A DNA stretch of 64,000 nucleotides. Source: JAJDTT01 sp022827025 (GTDB taxonomy: Bacteria > Acidobacteriota > UBA6911 > RPQK01 > JAJDTT01). A program made the translations under genes and the position numbers. How positions within the stretch are numbered: the first letter of the stretch is position 1; every line of letters begins with the position of its first letter. Where the stretch lies: NCBI GenBank assembly GCA_965203535.1, contig OZ241897.1, positions 4,278,001 through 4,342,000 of the forward strand, read 5' to 3'. Below, piece by piece: positions 41,963-51,196 of this stretch. The notes beneath the pieces were generated by a model. That model ran no database searches. It was not told the DNA's origin and saw nothing but the letters and a program-made list of their open reading frames with translations.

Positions 41963-43222
41963 TCACGCGGGTTGCCGGAGACGGCCGGCATAGAAAGCGT
42001 GACGCCGGGTCAGCGACACGACGTCGCGGCCGATTCCGTCCAGGACATCCTCGTCGCCGCCATTCGCAAGAGCCTGGCCGATCCAACGGCCGATGCGTTC
42101 CATCTCGGCCTCTTTCATGCCGCAGGTGGTCACCGTCGGGGTCCCGACGCGGATCCCGCTGGTGACCAGGGGGGGGTGGGCGTCGAAGGGGATCGTGTTC
42201 TTGTTGACCGTGATGCGGGCCCGCTCCAGCGTCGCTTCCGCCTGCTTGCCCGTCAGGCCTCGAGACAGGACGTCCACCAGGAAAAGGTGGTTGTCGGTGC
42301 CTCCCGAAACGATCCGGAACCCCTGTTGGGCGACACTCCGGGCCAAGGCCTTGGCGTTGGCCAGGACCTGCCCCTGGTAGCTCTTGAAGCCGGGGCCGAG
42401 GGCTTCCTTGAGGCAGACCGCCTTGGCCGCGATGATGTGAACCAGAGGCCCGCCCTGGGTGCCGGGAAAGACCAGCCGGTTGAGTCGCTTCTTGTGCTCT
42501 TCGCGGCAGAGGACGATGCCGCCCCGGGGGCCGCGAAGGGTCTTGTGGGTCGTCGTGGTGACAAAATCGGCGTAGGGAATGGGGCTGGGATGCAGGCCGG
42601 CGGCCACCGGACCCGCGATGTGGGCAATGTCGGCCAGCAGATAAGCTCCGACGCCTCGAGCGATCCGGGACAGGCGATCGAAGTGGATGGTGCGGCTGTA
42701 GGCGCTGGCCCCGGCGACGATCATTCGGGGTTTCTCCCGTTTGGCCAGATCCTCCAACTCGTCGTAGTCGATCTCTTCCGTGTCCCGGCGGACGCCGTAG
42801 GCGGCCACGCGGAAATACTTCCCGGAAAAGTTGAGGGGGTGCCCATGGGACAGGTGGCCCCCGTGGGACAGGTTCATGCCCAGAATCTTGTCGCCCGGCT
42901 CGAGCGCGGCCAGGTAGACGGCGATGTTGGCCTGGGTGCCGGAGTGCGGTTGGACGTTGGCATGGTCGGCACCGAAGAGCTGCCTGGCTCTCTCGATGGC
43001 CAGCGACTCCACCACGTCCACATGCTCGCAGCCCCCATAGTACCGGCGGCCCGGGTAGCCCTCCGCGTACTTGTTGGTGAAGACCGATCCCATGGCCTCC
43101 AGGACGGCCTCGCTGACGTAGTTCTCGGAGGCGATGAGCTCCAGCGTCTCGCTCTGCCTGCGGGTCTCTCGGAAGATGGCCTCGGCCACCTCCGGGTCTG
43201 TCTCGTACAAGGATGGATTCAT
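41963..43222 (-). CDS. glyA: Serine hydroxymethyltransferase
   Basis: Interconverts serine and glycine, charging tetrahydrofolate with a one-carbon unit; PLP enzyme, cytoplasmic. 419 residues from ATG 43222, the normal length. Family landmarks are intact: LELIASENYVSEAV, TNKYAEGYPGRRYYGGCEHV, SGTQANIAVYLA, LSHGGHLSHG, and the PLP lysine in VTTTTHKTLRGPRGG. It follows rpiB on the same strand with a 149-bp gap, a common neighbourhood. Confidence 0.97.
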   Translation of the reverse strand: MNPSLYETDPEVAEAIFRETRRQSETLELIASENYVSEAVLEAMGSVFTNKYAEGYPGRRYYGGCEHVDVVESLAIERARQLFGADHANVQPHSGTQANIAVYLAALEPGDKILGMNLSHGGHLSHGHPLNFSGKYFRVAAYGVRRDTEEIDYDELEDLAKREKPRMIVAGASAYSRTIHFDRLSRIARGVGAYLLADIAHIAGPVAAGLHPSPIPYADFVTTTTHKTLRGPRGGIVLCREEHKKRLNRLVFPGTQGGPLVHIIAAKAVCLKEALGPGFKSYQGQVLANAKALARSVAQQGFRIVSGGTDNHLFLVDVLSRGLTGKQAEATLERARITVNKNTIPFDAHPPLVTSGIRVGTPTVTTCGMKEAEMERIGRWIGQALANGGDEDVLDGIGRDVVSLTRRHAFYAGRLRQPA

Positions 43223-43371
43223 GTCTGCTGTTTCTCCAAATGCGGCCCGGCGACGGTCTCTTCTGGTCCTATTCTGCCGCAATGCGCCCCCGTCGTGCGT
43301 TGACCGGCGGGTTCTTCACCGAATGGGGAATTGCAGGGACTGTCGCCACGGACTGTCGAGCGCCGGCGGCG

Positions 43372-43809
43372 TCAGCGCTCCAGCGAGGAGATCTTGCGGA
43401 CTCGGCGGTCATGGCGGCCGCCTTCAAAACCGACCCGGAGCCATTCCCGCACCATGGAGAGAGCCAGCTTCGGCTCGAGAGTGCGAGCGCCCAAGGCCAG
43501 TACGTTGGCCTGGTTGTGCCGGCGGCTGAGACGAACCGTTTCCAGGTCGTGGCAGACGGCCGCCCGCACGCCGGAGACCTTGTTGGCGGCGATGGCCATG
43601 CCGATCCCGGTGCCGCAGACGAGGATGCCGCGCTCGGCGCTGCCGGACGAGACGCCCTGGGCCACGGACGCCGCGAAATCGGGGTAATCCACGCTCTCGC
43701 CGGTGTGGGCTCCCTGGTCCGTGACCTCGTGATGATCGGCTTCGAGCATGTCCCGGATCCGGTCCTTGAGGGCCACTCCAGCGTGATCGGCGCCAATCCA
43801 AATCTGCAT
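43372..43809 (-). CDS. rpiB: Ribose-5-phosphate isomerase B
   Basis: Interconverts ribose-5-phosphate and ribulose-5-phosphate in the pentose phosphate pathway. 145 residues from ATG 43809, with GGAGG 8 bp upstream. IGADHAGVALK opens the protein, and Cys65 sits in VCGTGIGMAIAANK as in the catalytic loop of RpiB. HDLETVRLSRRHNQANVLALG is also conserved. It lies upstream of glyA and diverges from proS. Confidence 0.94.
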   Translation of the reverse strand: MQIWIGADHAGVALKDRIRDMLEADHHEVTDQGAHTGESVDYPDFAASVAQGVSSGSAERGILVCGTGIGMAIAANKVSGVRAAVCHDLETVRLSRRHNQANVLALGARTLEPKLALSMVREWLRVGFEGGRHDRRVRKISSLER

Positions 43810-43843
43810 GCGCAAGCCTCCGGCGAAGGGGATCGTAGCTCAC

Positions 43844-43872
43844 TTGACTTGATCCGGTCAAACCGATAAAAA
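43844..43872 (+). promoter_or_regulatory. Possible sigma-70-type promoter of proS
   Basis: TTGACT (43844-43849) is followed after 17 bp by TAAAAA (43867-43872), 11 bp before the proS ATG. The -35 fits well and the -10 poorly. If real, the transcript would have a very short leader. Confidence 0.3.
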
Positions 43873-43883
43873 CGGCGCTTCCC

Positions 43884-45587
43884 ATGCGCTGGTCCCGCTT
43901 CTTCGCCCCCACTCTGAAGGAGACTCCTTCGGAGGCGGAGGTCCCTTCCCACCGGCTCCTGCTGCGTGCCGCGTTCATCCGTCAGTTGGGTTCGGGGATC
44001 TATTCCTTTCTTCCCCTGGCGAGACGAACCTTGCGGAAGATCGAGACCATAATCCGCTGCGAGATGGACGCCATCGGCGCTCAGGAATTCGTCTTGCCGG
44101 CCCTGCATCCGGCCGAGCCCTGGAGGGAATCGGGCCGTTGGGAAGCCATGGGTGACGAGATGTTCCGGCTCCAGGACCGCTCCGGCCGGGACATGTGCCT
44201 CGGGATGACCCACGAGGAGATCTTCACCACCATCGCCCGCGACGAGATCAGGTCCTACCGCCAACTGCCCCAGATCTGGTATCAGATTCAACTCAAGTTC
44301 CGGGATGAACCGCGCCCCAAGTCCGGCCTGCTGCGGGTCCGCCACTTTCACATGAAGGATTCCTACAGCTTCGACCTCGACGCCGAGGGATTGGACCGCA
44401 GCTACCGGCTTCATGAGCAGGCCTACCGCAAGATCTTCGATCGCTGCGGCCTCCGGTACCTGGTGGTCGAGGCGGACTCGGGAGCCATGGGGGGGAGCGT
44501 CTCTCACGAGTTCATGGTCCGGACCGATGCCGGTGAGGATCATGTCGTCACCTGTGCCTGCGGGTATGCCTCCAACCTGGACCGGGCCGTCTCGGCATTG
44601 GAGGCGCAGGAAGACGAGGCGGTGGACCTTCCGCCCCGGAAGGTGCATACGCCGGGCCGCAAGACGATTCAGGAAGTGAGCGACTTTCTGGGCGTCCCCC
44701 GGTCCCGGCAGATCAAATCTCTGGTCTACATGGTGGAGGATACCCCTTGGCTGTTGTTGCTGCGGGGCGACCACCAGCTCAACGATCTCAAGCTGAGCCG
44801 GGCGGCCGGCACCGGCGACCTCCGAATGGCCCGGTCCGAGGAGATCAGGGAGCTGTTCGGAGCCGGCGCGGGCAGCCTGGGACCGGTGGGGGCCGACTTC
44901 GTCAAGGTGGTGGCAGACCGGGGCCTGGAGGGCCGTACGAATCTGGTCTGTGGCGCCAATCAGGACGACTACCATCTGCTTCATGTCACTCCGGGACGAG
45001 ATTTCCAGGCGAGCTACCAGGACCTGCGGCTGGTCGAACAGGGGGATCCCTGTTCGGATTGCGGTCAGCCCGTGCAGGTCGAGAAGACGCTGGAAATCGG
45101 ACATATTTTCAAGCTGGGATACAAGTACAGCGAGTCCATGGGAGCCCGCGTTCTGGACCGGAACGGGAAGGAGCGGCCCTGGATCATGGGCAGCTACGGA
45201 ATCGGCCTGGAGCGGATCATGGCTGCCGCGGTGGAGCTGTACCATGACGAATCCGGTATCGTCTGGCCCCGGGCGTTGGCGCCGTTCCAGGCCGTGATCA
45301 CGGTCGTGCGGGTGGATGACCGGAAACAGTTCGCGGCCGCCCGTGAAATCTACCGGACCCTCTGGGACCGGGGCATCGACTGCCTTCTGGATGACCGGGA
45401 CGTGCGGCCCGGTTTCAAGTTCAAGGACGCCGAACTCATCGGGGTTCCGATCCGCATCACCATCGGCCGGGCCCTCCGGCAGGGACGGGTCGAGATCTTT
45501 TCCCGCCAGGACCACAGCAAGCGGGAAGTCCCGCTGGGCGATGCCGTGAAAACCGTGCTGGAGATGCTCCAGGAATACCCGGTCTGA
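43884..45587 (+). CDS. proS: Prolyl-tRNA synthetase (bacterial type)
   Basis: Charges tRNA-Pro with proline. 567 residues, the standard length of the bacterial type with an editing insertion. Motif 1 is followed by PALHPAEPWRESGRW, and motif 2 is FRDEPRPKSGLLRVRHFHMK. The ~200-residue INS editing domain spans HDEV-like TGDLRMARSEEIRELFG. Motif 3 includes GSYGIGLERIMAA. The C-terminal anticodon-binding domain contains DDRDVRPGFKFKDAELIGVP. The start ATG 43884 reads MRWSRFFAPTLKE, as in relatives. Confidence 0.97.
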   Translation: MRWSRFFAPTLKETPSEAEVPSHRLLLRAAFIRQLGSGIYSFLPLARRTLRKIETIIRCEMDAIGAQEFVLPALHPAEPWRESGRWEAMGDEMFRLQDRSGRDMCLGMTHEEIFTTIARDEIRSYRQLPQIWYQIQLKFRDEPRPKSGLLRVRHFHMKDSYSFDLDAEGLDRSYRLHEQAYRKIFDRCGLRYLVVEADSGAMGGSVSHEFMVRTDAGEDHVVTCACGYASNLDRAVSALEAQEDEAVDLPPRKVHTPGRKTIQEVSDFLGVPRSRQIKSLVYMVEDTPWLLLLRGDHQLNDLKLSRAAGTGDLRMARSEEIRELFGAGAGSLGPVGADFVKVVADRGLEGRTNLVCGANQDDYHLLHVTPGRDFQASYQDLRLVEQGDPCSDCGQPVQVEKTLEIGHIFKLGYKYSESMGARVLDRNGKERPWIMGSYGIGLERIMAAAVELYHDESGIVWPRALAPFQAVITVVRVDDRKQFAAAREIYRTLWDRGIDCLLDDRDVRPGFKFKDAELIGVPIRITIGRALRQGRVEIFSRQDHSKREVPLGDAVKTVLEMLQEYPV

Positions 45588-45693
45588 TTCCCGGGATTCC
45601 CAGCCCCGTCCCGCCGTCTGCCCGCCTCATTGCCAAGTCTCCACGCGAGTCCCGAGTCCACCTTCAATCGCCTTCGATTTTTTCGGAAATTTC

Positions 45694-45723
45694 TTGACAC
45701 TCGGCCTGTGATAGGACTATTGT
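45694..45723 (+). promoter_or_regulatory. Putative promoter of the dcw operon (upstream of mraZ)
   Basis: A perfect -35 box TTGACA (45694-45699) is followed after 18 bp by TATTGT (45718-45723), a partial match to the -10 box. It lies 57 bp before the mraZ GTG. The clear TGGG-type repeats that MraZ binds in some bacteria were not found here by eye. Confidence 0.5.
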
Positions 45724-45779
45724 GGTCCAAATCAGATCAAAAAGGGATAAATAGGTCTAAGCAACGCCGGATTGTCACT

Positions 45780-46220
45780 GTGTTCAGAGGAAATTTCCCC
45801 ACCAAGATCGACGCTCAGGGACGTATCAAGATCCCGGCGGCGTATCGACGGATCTTCGAGGAGAAGTACGGCGCCGAACTTTACGTCACCAGCACCACCG
45901 GCCAATACGCCCTGATCTATCCGCTCAGCGAATGGGAGCAGATCGAGAGCAAGTTGCTGGAGCCTCCCAAGATGCTGCCCGAGAAGATCAAGTTTCAGCG
46001 TAACACGAGCTACTACGGCCAGATGGTCTCCATGGACAAACAGGGGAGAGTCCTGATTCCTCCCCGCCTCCGGAAACGTGCCGAAATCACCAACGGCGTG
46101 GCGGTCATGGGATCGTTGACCTATCTGCAGCTCTGGAATCGGAAGCGCTTCGAGAGTCTGCTCGAAGACGATCCCTATACGCGAGAGGACGAGATCGCCC
46201 TGGCGGAGTTGGGGCTTTGA
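45780..46220 (+). CDS. mraZ: Transcriptional regulator MraZ
   Basis: 146 residues from GTG 45780; the open frame begins at 45630 but that part has no counterpart in the family and overlaps the promoter. Two SpoVT/AbrB-like halves are present: FRGNFPTKIDAQGRIKIPAA and YYGQMVSMDKQGRVLIPPRL. MraZ forms rings and represses the dcw operon in several bacteria. It is the first gene of the cluster and overlaps the rsmH region closely (the rsmH start is 3 bp after its stop). Confidence 0.95.
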   Translation: MFRGNFPTKIDAQGRIKIPAAYRRIFEEKYGAELYVTSTTGQYALIYPLSEWEQIESKLLEPPKMLPEKIKFQRNTSYYGQMVSMDKQGRVLIPPRLRKRAEITNGVAVMGSLTYLQLWNRKRFESLLEDDPYTREDEIALAELGL

Positions 46221-46222
46221 TC

Positions 46223-47218
46223 ATGACGGGAATGGAAGCGGCCCACATTCCGGTGTTGTGCAAATCGGTTCTGGACCATCTCCAGGTTCGGCCGCAAGGG
46301 GTCTACGTCGATTGCACGGTCGGTCCCGGCGGCCATTCGCGGGAGATCCTGAAGCGGTTGGGAGAGGGACGCCTGGTGGTCCTGGACCTGGACGAAGACG
46401 CACTCCGGCAGGCCGCCCGGCGCCTTGCGGGATCGCGGGCCAGGTTGAGCCTGCACCGGGAGAACTTCAGGAATCTCCCCCGGCTGCTCCGGAGGCTCCG
46501 GATCCGCCGGGTCGACGGCTGTCTGGCCGACGTGGGGGTTTCCTCCCTCCAGTTGGACGTGGCGGAGCGGGGATTCAGCTTCCTGAAGGAGGGGCCTCTG
46601 GACATGCGGATGGACCGCGCCCAGACGGTGACGGCGGCGAGCCTGGTCAATGATTCGTCCCCCGAGCGCCTGGTGGAGATTCTGCGGACCTACGGCGAGG
46701 TCACCGGGGCGGCGAGAGTCGTGGCGGCGCTGGTCGAGGAGCGCCACCGGAAGCGTTTCGAGACGACGACGGAGTTGGCGGCGGTGGTGGAGCGGGTCAA
46801 AGGTTGGCCCCGGGGGACTCGTCTCCACCCCGCAACCCAGGTTTTTCAGGCTCTTCGAATCGAGGTCAATCAGGAATTGGAGAACCTGGGAGCGTTCCTC
46901 TCCGGCGTCGTGGATTTTCTGCGGCCGGGAGGCCGGCTCGTGGTGTTGGCCTTTCACAGTCTCGAGGATCGATTGGTGAAGCGGGCCTTTGCCCGGGAAT
47001 CAGGGAAATGCACCTGTTTTTTTCCCCGGGACCTGTGCGGATGCCCCCGCCGCCGCCGGGTGCGGGTCCTGACGCGGAGACCGGTCCGGCCATCGGGACA
47101 GGAGATTCGAACCAACCCGCGCGCGAGAAGCGCCAGGCTCCGAGCCGTGGAACGGTTGAACGCCTCGGGCGGCGCTGCCGGTTCCCGCCCGGACCGCGGC
47201 CGGATCCCGGTTGGGTGA
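46223..47218 (+). CDS. rsmH: 16S rRNA (cytosine1402-N4)-methyltransferase
   Basis: Adds the N4-methyl of m4Cm1402 in 16S rRNA, using S-adenosylmethionine. 331 residues from ATG 46223; a TTG at 46217 overlaps the mraZ stop. HIPVLCKSVLDHL opens the domain, and the SAM loop is VDCTVGPGGHSREIL. The downstream landmarks DVGVSSLQLD, ERGFSFLKEGPLDMRMD and VLAFHSLEDRLVKRAF are intact. The C-terminus is basic. This gene follows mraZ as in most dcw clusters. Confidence 0.95.
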   Translation: MTGMEAAHIPVLCKSVLDHLQVRPQGVYVDCTVGPGGHSREILKRLGEGRLVVLDLDEDALRQAARRLAGSRARLSLHRENFRNLPRLLRRLRIRRVDGCLADVGVSSLQLDVAERGFSFLKEGPLDMRMDRAQTVTAASLVNDSSPERLVEILRTYGEVTGAARVVAALVEERHRKRFETTTELAAVVERVKGWPRGTRLHPATQVFQALRIEVNQELENLGAFLSGVVDFLRPGGRLVVLAFHSLEDRLVKRAFARESGKCTCFFPRDLCGCPRRRRVRVLTRRPVRPSGQEIRTNPRARSARLRAVERLNASGGAAGSRPDRGRIPVG

Positions 47219-47251
47219 CAGGGTCAGAGGAGAGAATAGAGGGTAGGGCAG

Positions 47252-47674
47252 ATGGTGGATTGTTGTTTTCAGAGCTTTCGTAACCGTCCGGTTCAGGAAG
47301 GTTCCGGGAGGACCGGTTGGGAGATGCTGCGCTGGTTGTTGGCGGTCGGCATAGTCGCGGGGCTGGTGCTCGGCTACGCGGGGCTGCGGATGGGGATCCT
47401 GGAATCCCAGTACGAAGCGGCACGGCTGCGGAAGGAGAACACGGAGCTTCGCGAATTCAACGACGCGCTCCGCGTCGAGCATGCCACGCTCATCAATCCC
47501 GAGACCATCGACCGGCGGGCCTCGAGTCTGGGGCTCATCGATTCCAGTAACGGGTCGGTCAGAATCATCGAAGGTAGATCTCGCCTCCCCGAGCCGGGAA
47601 GCGAACTGGTATCCGTGCCGGGAAGCGAGCTGATAGCCGCGGCCCGCGACCGTTTCGAGGCTTCGTCCGAATGA
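47252..47674 (+). CDS. ftsL: Cell division protein FtsL-like
   Basis: 140 residues. One membrane helix (LRWLLAVGIVAGLVLGYAGL, ~26-45) is followed by a coiled coil (YEAARLRKENTELREFNDAL). The helix-coil topology, small size and position between rsmH and ftsI identify it as FtsL; the sequence itself is poorly conserved, as is normal. The C-terminal ~35 residues after VRIIEG are low in structure. It overlaps ftsI by 4 bp (47671-47674). Confidence 0.82.
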   Translation: MVDCCFQSFRNRPVQEGSGRTGWEMLRWLLAVGIVAGLVLGYAGLRMGILESQYEAARLRKENTELREFNDALRVEHATLINPETIDRRASSLGLIDSSNGSVRIIEGRSRLPEPGSELVSVPGSELIAAARDRFEASSE

Positions 47675-49794
47675 ATGCCGATTCCCAGGACCGGAACCAG
47701 GCTCTCGTCCCAGGACGCGTGATCCTGTTCTACATGGTCGTCCTGGCCTCGCTCGCGGGCCTGGTCATTCGCCTGGTGGACCTGCAGGTCTTGAAGCGGG
47801 ACCACTACCGCCAACTGGCGCAAGCCCAGAGCGAGGGTCACGTTTACGTCAGGTTCAAACGGGGCGAGATCCTGGACCGGAATCTTCGAGAACTGGCCGT
47901 GAGCGTCGAGAGCGGCTCGGTCGGAAGTCACGCCGGGCGGGTCCCGGAGCCCGCAAAGGCTGCCAAGGCCCTGGCTCCATTCCTGCCTTTGAGCCAGGAG
48001 AAGATCCAGGAGACGCTCGTTTCCAACACCGGCTTCACCTATCTGGCCAGAAAGATCCCTCCGCACCAGGTCACGACCATCAATGCGCTGAAGCTCAAGG
48101 GCATCCAGGTGGACTGGGACATGAAGCGAACCTATCCCCAATGGGAACTGGCGGCTCATGTCCTGGGATTCGTGGGCGTGGAAAACGAAGGGTTGGGCGG
48201 GGTCGAATACCTTTATGACGGAGTGATGCGGGGCGAGAGGGCTCGCGTCAATCTGAAGGTGGACGGCCGGCGGCATGTCTACAACCGCGAATCCTCGGAC
48301 GCCGGCTCCGGAGGAAACATCCTGGTCCTCAATCTGGACGAGTCGATCCAGTACTCGGTGGAACAGATCCTGGGGGATACGATACGCGAATGGAAAGCGT
48401 CGTCGGGATCGGCCATCGTGATGGACGTCCACACTGGAGAAATCCTGGCCCTGGCCTCCCATCCAACCTACAACCCCAACGACTACACCAATTACGGCCC
48501 CGAAGAAAAACGAAACCGCGCCATCCTCGACATCTATGAACCGGGGTCGACCTTCAAGCTGGTGACGCTTTCGGCCGCCTTGGAGGAGGGGGTCGTCCAA
48601 TCGGGAGAACTGGTGGACTGCCGGGTCGGAACGGTGCGGCTGGGCCGCAAGGTCTACCGGGAAGCCAAGAGGAGTTACGGCACCCTCAGCTTCGAGGAGA
48701 TCCTGGCCAAGTCGAGCAATGTCGGCACCATCAAGATGGGTCTTCGACTGGGTGAGGAACGGTTTTATTCCTACATCCGGCGCTTCGGGTTCGGGAGCAA
48801 GACGGGAATCGAATTGCCGGGCGAGCAGGTCGGGCTGCTGGTCCCGCCGGAGCGCTGGTCCCGCATCTCGATCGGGGCTCTCTCCATCGGTCAGGAGCTT
48901 GGAGTCACGCCGATCCAGATGGTTCGGGCTCTGGCGGTTTTCGGCAACGGAGGCTATCTGGTGAAGCCTCGCCTGGTCCGGCAAGTTCTCTCCGAGGATG
49001 GGAGGGTATTGGAAGAAAACCGCGTGGAACGCGAGAGGGTGCTGTCCGAGGAGACCGTTCGGACCATCAGGAATGCCATGGGCATGGTCGTGGAACGGGG
49101 GACGGGACGCAGGGCCCAGCCAACCGGATACTCGGCCGGCGGAAAGACCGGCACCGCTCAGAAGTTCGTGGACGGCAGCTATTCGCGCACCCGTTTCGTG
49201 GCCTCGTTTGGCGGAATCGCCCCCCTCTCCAATCCGATGCTGGCCGCTCTGGTCGTCATCGACGAGCCTCGAGTCCACCACTACGGTGGAATCGTGGCCG
49301 CTCCCGCCTTCCGCCGCATCATGGAACGGGCTCTGGTCAGTCTCCAGGTCCCTCAGGATCGACGGCTGCCGCAGTCGAACAAGCGGCTGGCCCGCCAAGA
49401 GAAGAAGCGGCCGAACCGGCGGGTGGATTTGGCGTCGGCCGAGGAGCCGTGGCCGCGGGATGGCCTGGCCGCGGAATTGTCGAGCCTGAGGGGAGACGGG
49501 AATCCGAAACCGGATGCAGGGAGGTCGGTAACGGTGGCAACCGGGACCTTTCCGCTCCCGGACCTGAGCGGTCTCAGCCTCCGGGAAGCACTCCGCAAGG
49601 CCGGCAGTCTCTCCCTGAGGTTGAGAGTGACCGGCAGCGGCGTGGTTGTGGCGCAGCATCCCAAACCCGGGACTCCGGTTTTTCCCGAATCCATGTGTCA
49701 GATCCATTTGGGCGGTACGGAAAGCTCCACCTATGAGACTCAGCAGCTTGCTCTCGGCCGAAGGAGTCAGAGCGTTCGTGAGAGCCGTCGCTGA
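47671..49794 (+). CDS. ftsI: FtsI-type penicillin-binding protein with a PASTA domain
   Basis: Septal peptidoglycan transpeptidase. 707 residues: an N-terminal anchor helix (VILFYMVVLASLAGLVIRLV), a PBP dimerisation region, then the transpeptidase with active Ser293 in EPGSTFKLVT, the SxN motif KSSN (348-350) and KTG in GGKTGTAQK (492-494). After a basic linker comes one PASTA repeat (PDLSGLSLREALRKAG, then VVVAQHPKPGTPV). PASTA-bearing class B PBPs are better known in Gram-positives, but they also occur in Acidobacteria. The 3' end overlaps murE by 62 bp. Confidence 0.93.
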   Translation: MNADSQDRNQALVPGRVILFYMVVLASLAGLVIRLVDLQVLKRDHYRQLAQAQSEGHVYVRFKRGEILDRNLRELAVSVESGSVGSHAGRVPEPAKAAKALAPFLPLSQEKIQETLVSNTGFTYLARKIPPHQVTTINALKLKGIQVDWDMKRTYPQWELAAHVLGFVGVENEGLGGVEYLYDGVMRGERARVNLKVDGRRHVYNRESSDAGSGGNILVLNLDESIQYSVEQILGDTIREWKASSGSAIVMDVHTGEILALASHPTYNPNDYTNYGPEEKRNRAILDIYEPGSTFKLVTLSAALEEGVVQSGELVDCRVGTVRLGRKVYREAKRSYGTLSFEEILAKSSNVGTIKMGLRLGEERFYSYIRRFGFGSKTGIELPGEQVGLLVPPERWSRISIGALSIGQELGVTPIQMVRALAVFGNGGYLVKPRLVRQVLSEDGRVLEENRVERERVLSEETVRTIRNAMGMVVERGTGRRAQPTGYSAGGKTGTAQKFVDGSYSRTRFVASFGGIAPLSNPMLAALVVIDEPRVHHYGGIVAAPAFRRIMERALVSLQVPQDRRLPQSNKRLARQEKKRPNRRVDLASAEEPWPRDGLAAELSSLRGDGNPKPDAGRSVTVATGTFPLPDLSGLSLREALRKAGSLSLRLRVTGSGVVVAQHPKPGTPVFPESMCQIHLGGTESSTYETQQLALGRRSQSVRESRR

Positions 49795-51196
49795 GGCGGG
49801 CGACCCGGAGATCGAGTCCCTGGCCTACGACTCCCGGCAAGCGGGAACCGGAAGCCTTTTTTTCGCCATCCAAGGGTTCCGGAGCGACGGACATCTCTAC
49901 CTGGATCAGGCACTGGAACGGGGCGCGGTTGCCGTGGCCTCCGAACGGCCGGCTCCGGACGATTGCGCCTCCGCCTGGATCCAGGTGTCCCGTATCCGGC
50001 GTTTCATGGCCAGCGTCGCCGATCATTTCTTCGGACACCCTTCGGGCAGGCTGAGGCTGGTGGGCATTACCGGGACCAACGGGAAGACCACGACCGCATT
50101 CCTGGTGCACTCCATCCTGAGCCAAGGGGAACCGTCCCTGGTGATGGGGACCCTGGGAGCGCGTCTCGACGGCAGGAATTGGGCCTCCGAGCGGACCACG
50201 CCGGAATCCGTCGACATCCAGGCGATTCTGAGCCAGGCGGTCGAAGCCGGCTGCGGCCGGGGCGTGATGGAGGTCTCGTCCCATTCTCTCGCCCTGAACC
50301 GGGTCTACGGCTGCCGCTTTCCGGTGGCCGTCTTCACCAATCTGACCCGGGATCACCTGGACTTCCATCACACTCGCGAGAACTACCTCCGGAGCAAGCG
50401 CCTCCTGTTCCGGTCCGATTACAACCCCGGTCTGGCCTGGTCGGTGATCAATCACGACGACCCGGCGAGCCGCCGTCTCGAACCGGAAGGCGAGTCCGTG
50501 ACCTTCGGAATGACGCGGGAGGCGCAGGTTCGTCCCCTCACGCGGAAGACCACGGTGGACGGGACCCGGCTGGAACTCGAGTGCCGGGACCGCCGCCTTG
50601 CCTTGAGCAGTCCCCTGGTCGGAGACCACAACCTGTACAACATCATGGCGGCGGTGGCGGCCTGCCATGCCCTGGGGGTCCCGGACCGGCAGATCTGCGC
50701 CGGCATCTCCGGACTCGAACGCGTCCCCGGCCGTTTCGAGAAGGTCGAGGTGAACGGGGACTACACGGTGGTCGTGGACTACGCCCATACGCCGGACGCA
50801 CTGGAGAACGTGTTGCGCCTGGCCCGGGGCCTCACCTCGAACCGCGTGCTTTGCGTCTTCGGCTGCGGCGGAGACCGGGATGCGTCCAAGCGTCCGCGGA
50901 TGGGCGAAATCGCCACTCGCCAGTCGGACTGGACCGTTCTGACCACGGACAATCCGCGCAGCGAGGATCCGGAGGTCATCCTGCAGGAGATACGGGCGGG
51001 AATCCCGGCCGAACGGGACAACTTCGAAACCATCACCGATCGAAGGGAGGCGATCGGCCGCGTCGTGAAGCTGGCCGCGGCCGGAGACCTGGTCCTGGTG
51101 GCGGGCAAGGGACAGGAAACCTATCAGGAGATCCAGGGGATTCGGATCCCCTTCGATGATCGGGAAGTGGTGAGGGATTCGGCGTGTTTGGACTAG
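49733..51196 (+). CDS. murE: UDP-MurNAc-tripeptide synthetase MurE
   Basis: Adds the third amino acid to UDP-MurNAc-dipeptide. 487 residues from ATG 49733, inside the end of ftsI, since no later start keeps the conserved N-terminus (SLAYDSRQAGTGSLFFAIQG). The ATP loop GTNGKT is at 114-119. The specificity motif reads DNPR (406-409), as in enzymes that add meso-diaminopimelate; lysine-adding enzymes differ here. It overlaps murF by 13 bp. Confidence 0.95.
   Translation: MRLSSLLSAEGVRAFVRAVAEAGDPEIESLAYDSRQAGTGSLFFAIQGFRSDGHLYLDQALERGAVAVASERPAPDDCASAWIQVSRIRRFMASVADHFFGHPSGRLRLVGITGTNGKTTTAFLVHSILSQGEPSLVMGTLGARLDGRNWASERTTPESVDIQAILSQAVEAGCGRGVMEVSSHSLALNRVYGCRFPVAVFTNLTRDHLDFHHTRENYLRSKRLLFRSDYNPGLAWSVINHDDPASRRLEPEGESVTFGMTREAQVRPLTRKTTVDGTRLELECRDRRLALSSPLVGDHNLYNIMAAVAACHALGVPDRQICAGISGLERVPGRFEKVEVNGDYTVVVDYAHTPDALENVLRLARGLTSNRVLCVFGCGGDRDASKRPRMGEIATRQSDWTVLTTDNPRSEDPEVILQEIRAGIPAERDNFETITDRREAIGRVVKLAAAGDLVLVAGKGQETYQEIQGIRIPFDDREVVRDSACLD

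Noticed and set aside
41162..43303. 713-codon plus-strand frame over dinG and glyA
   Set aside because: It runs opposite to two well-recognised genes and crosses both of them; no conserved features.
45630..45779. N-terminal extension of mraZ
   Set aside because: It would cover the -35/-10 boxes and has no counterpart in MraZ; the GTG at 45780 begins the conserved sequence.
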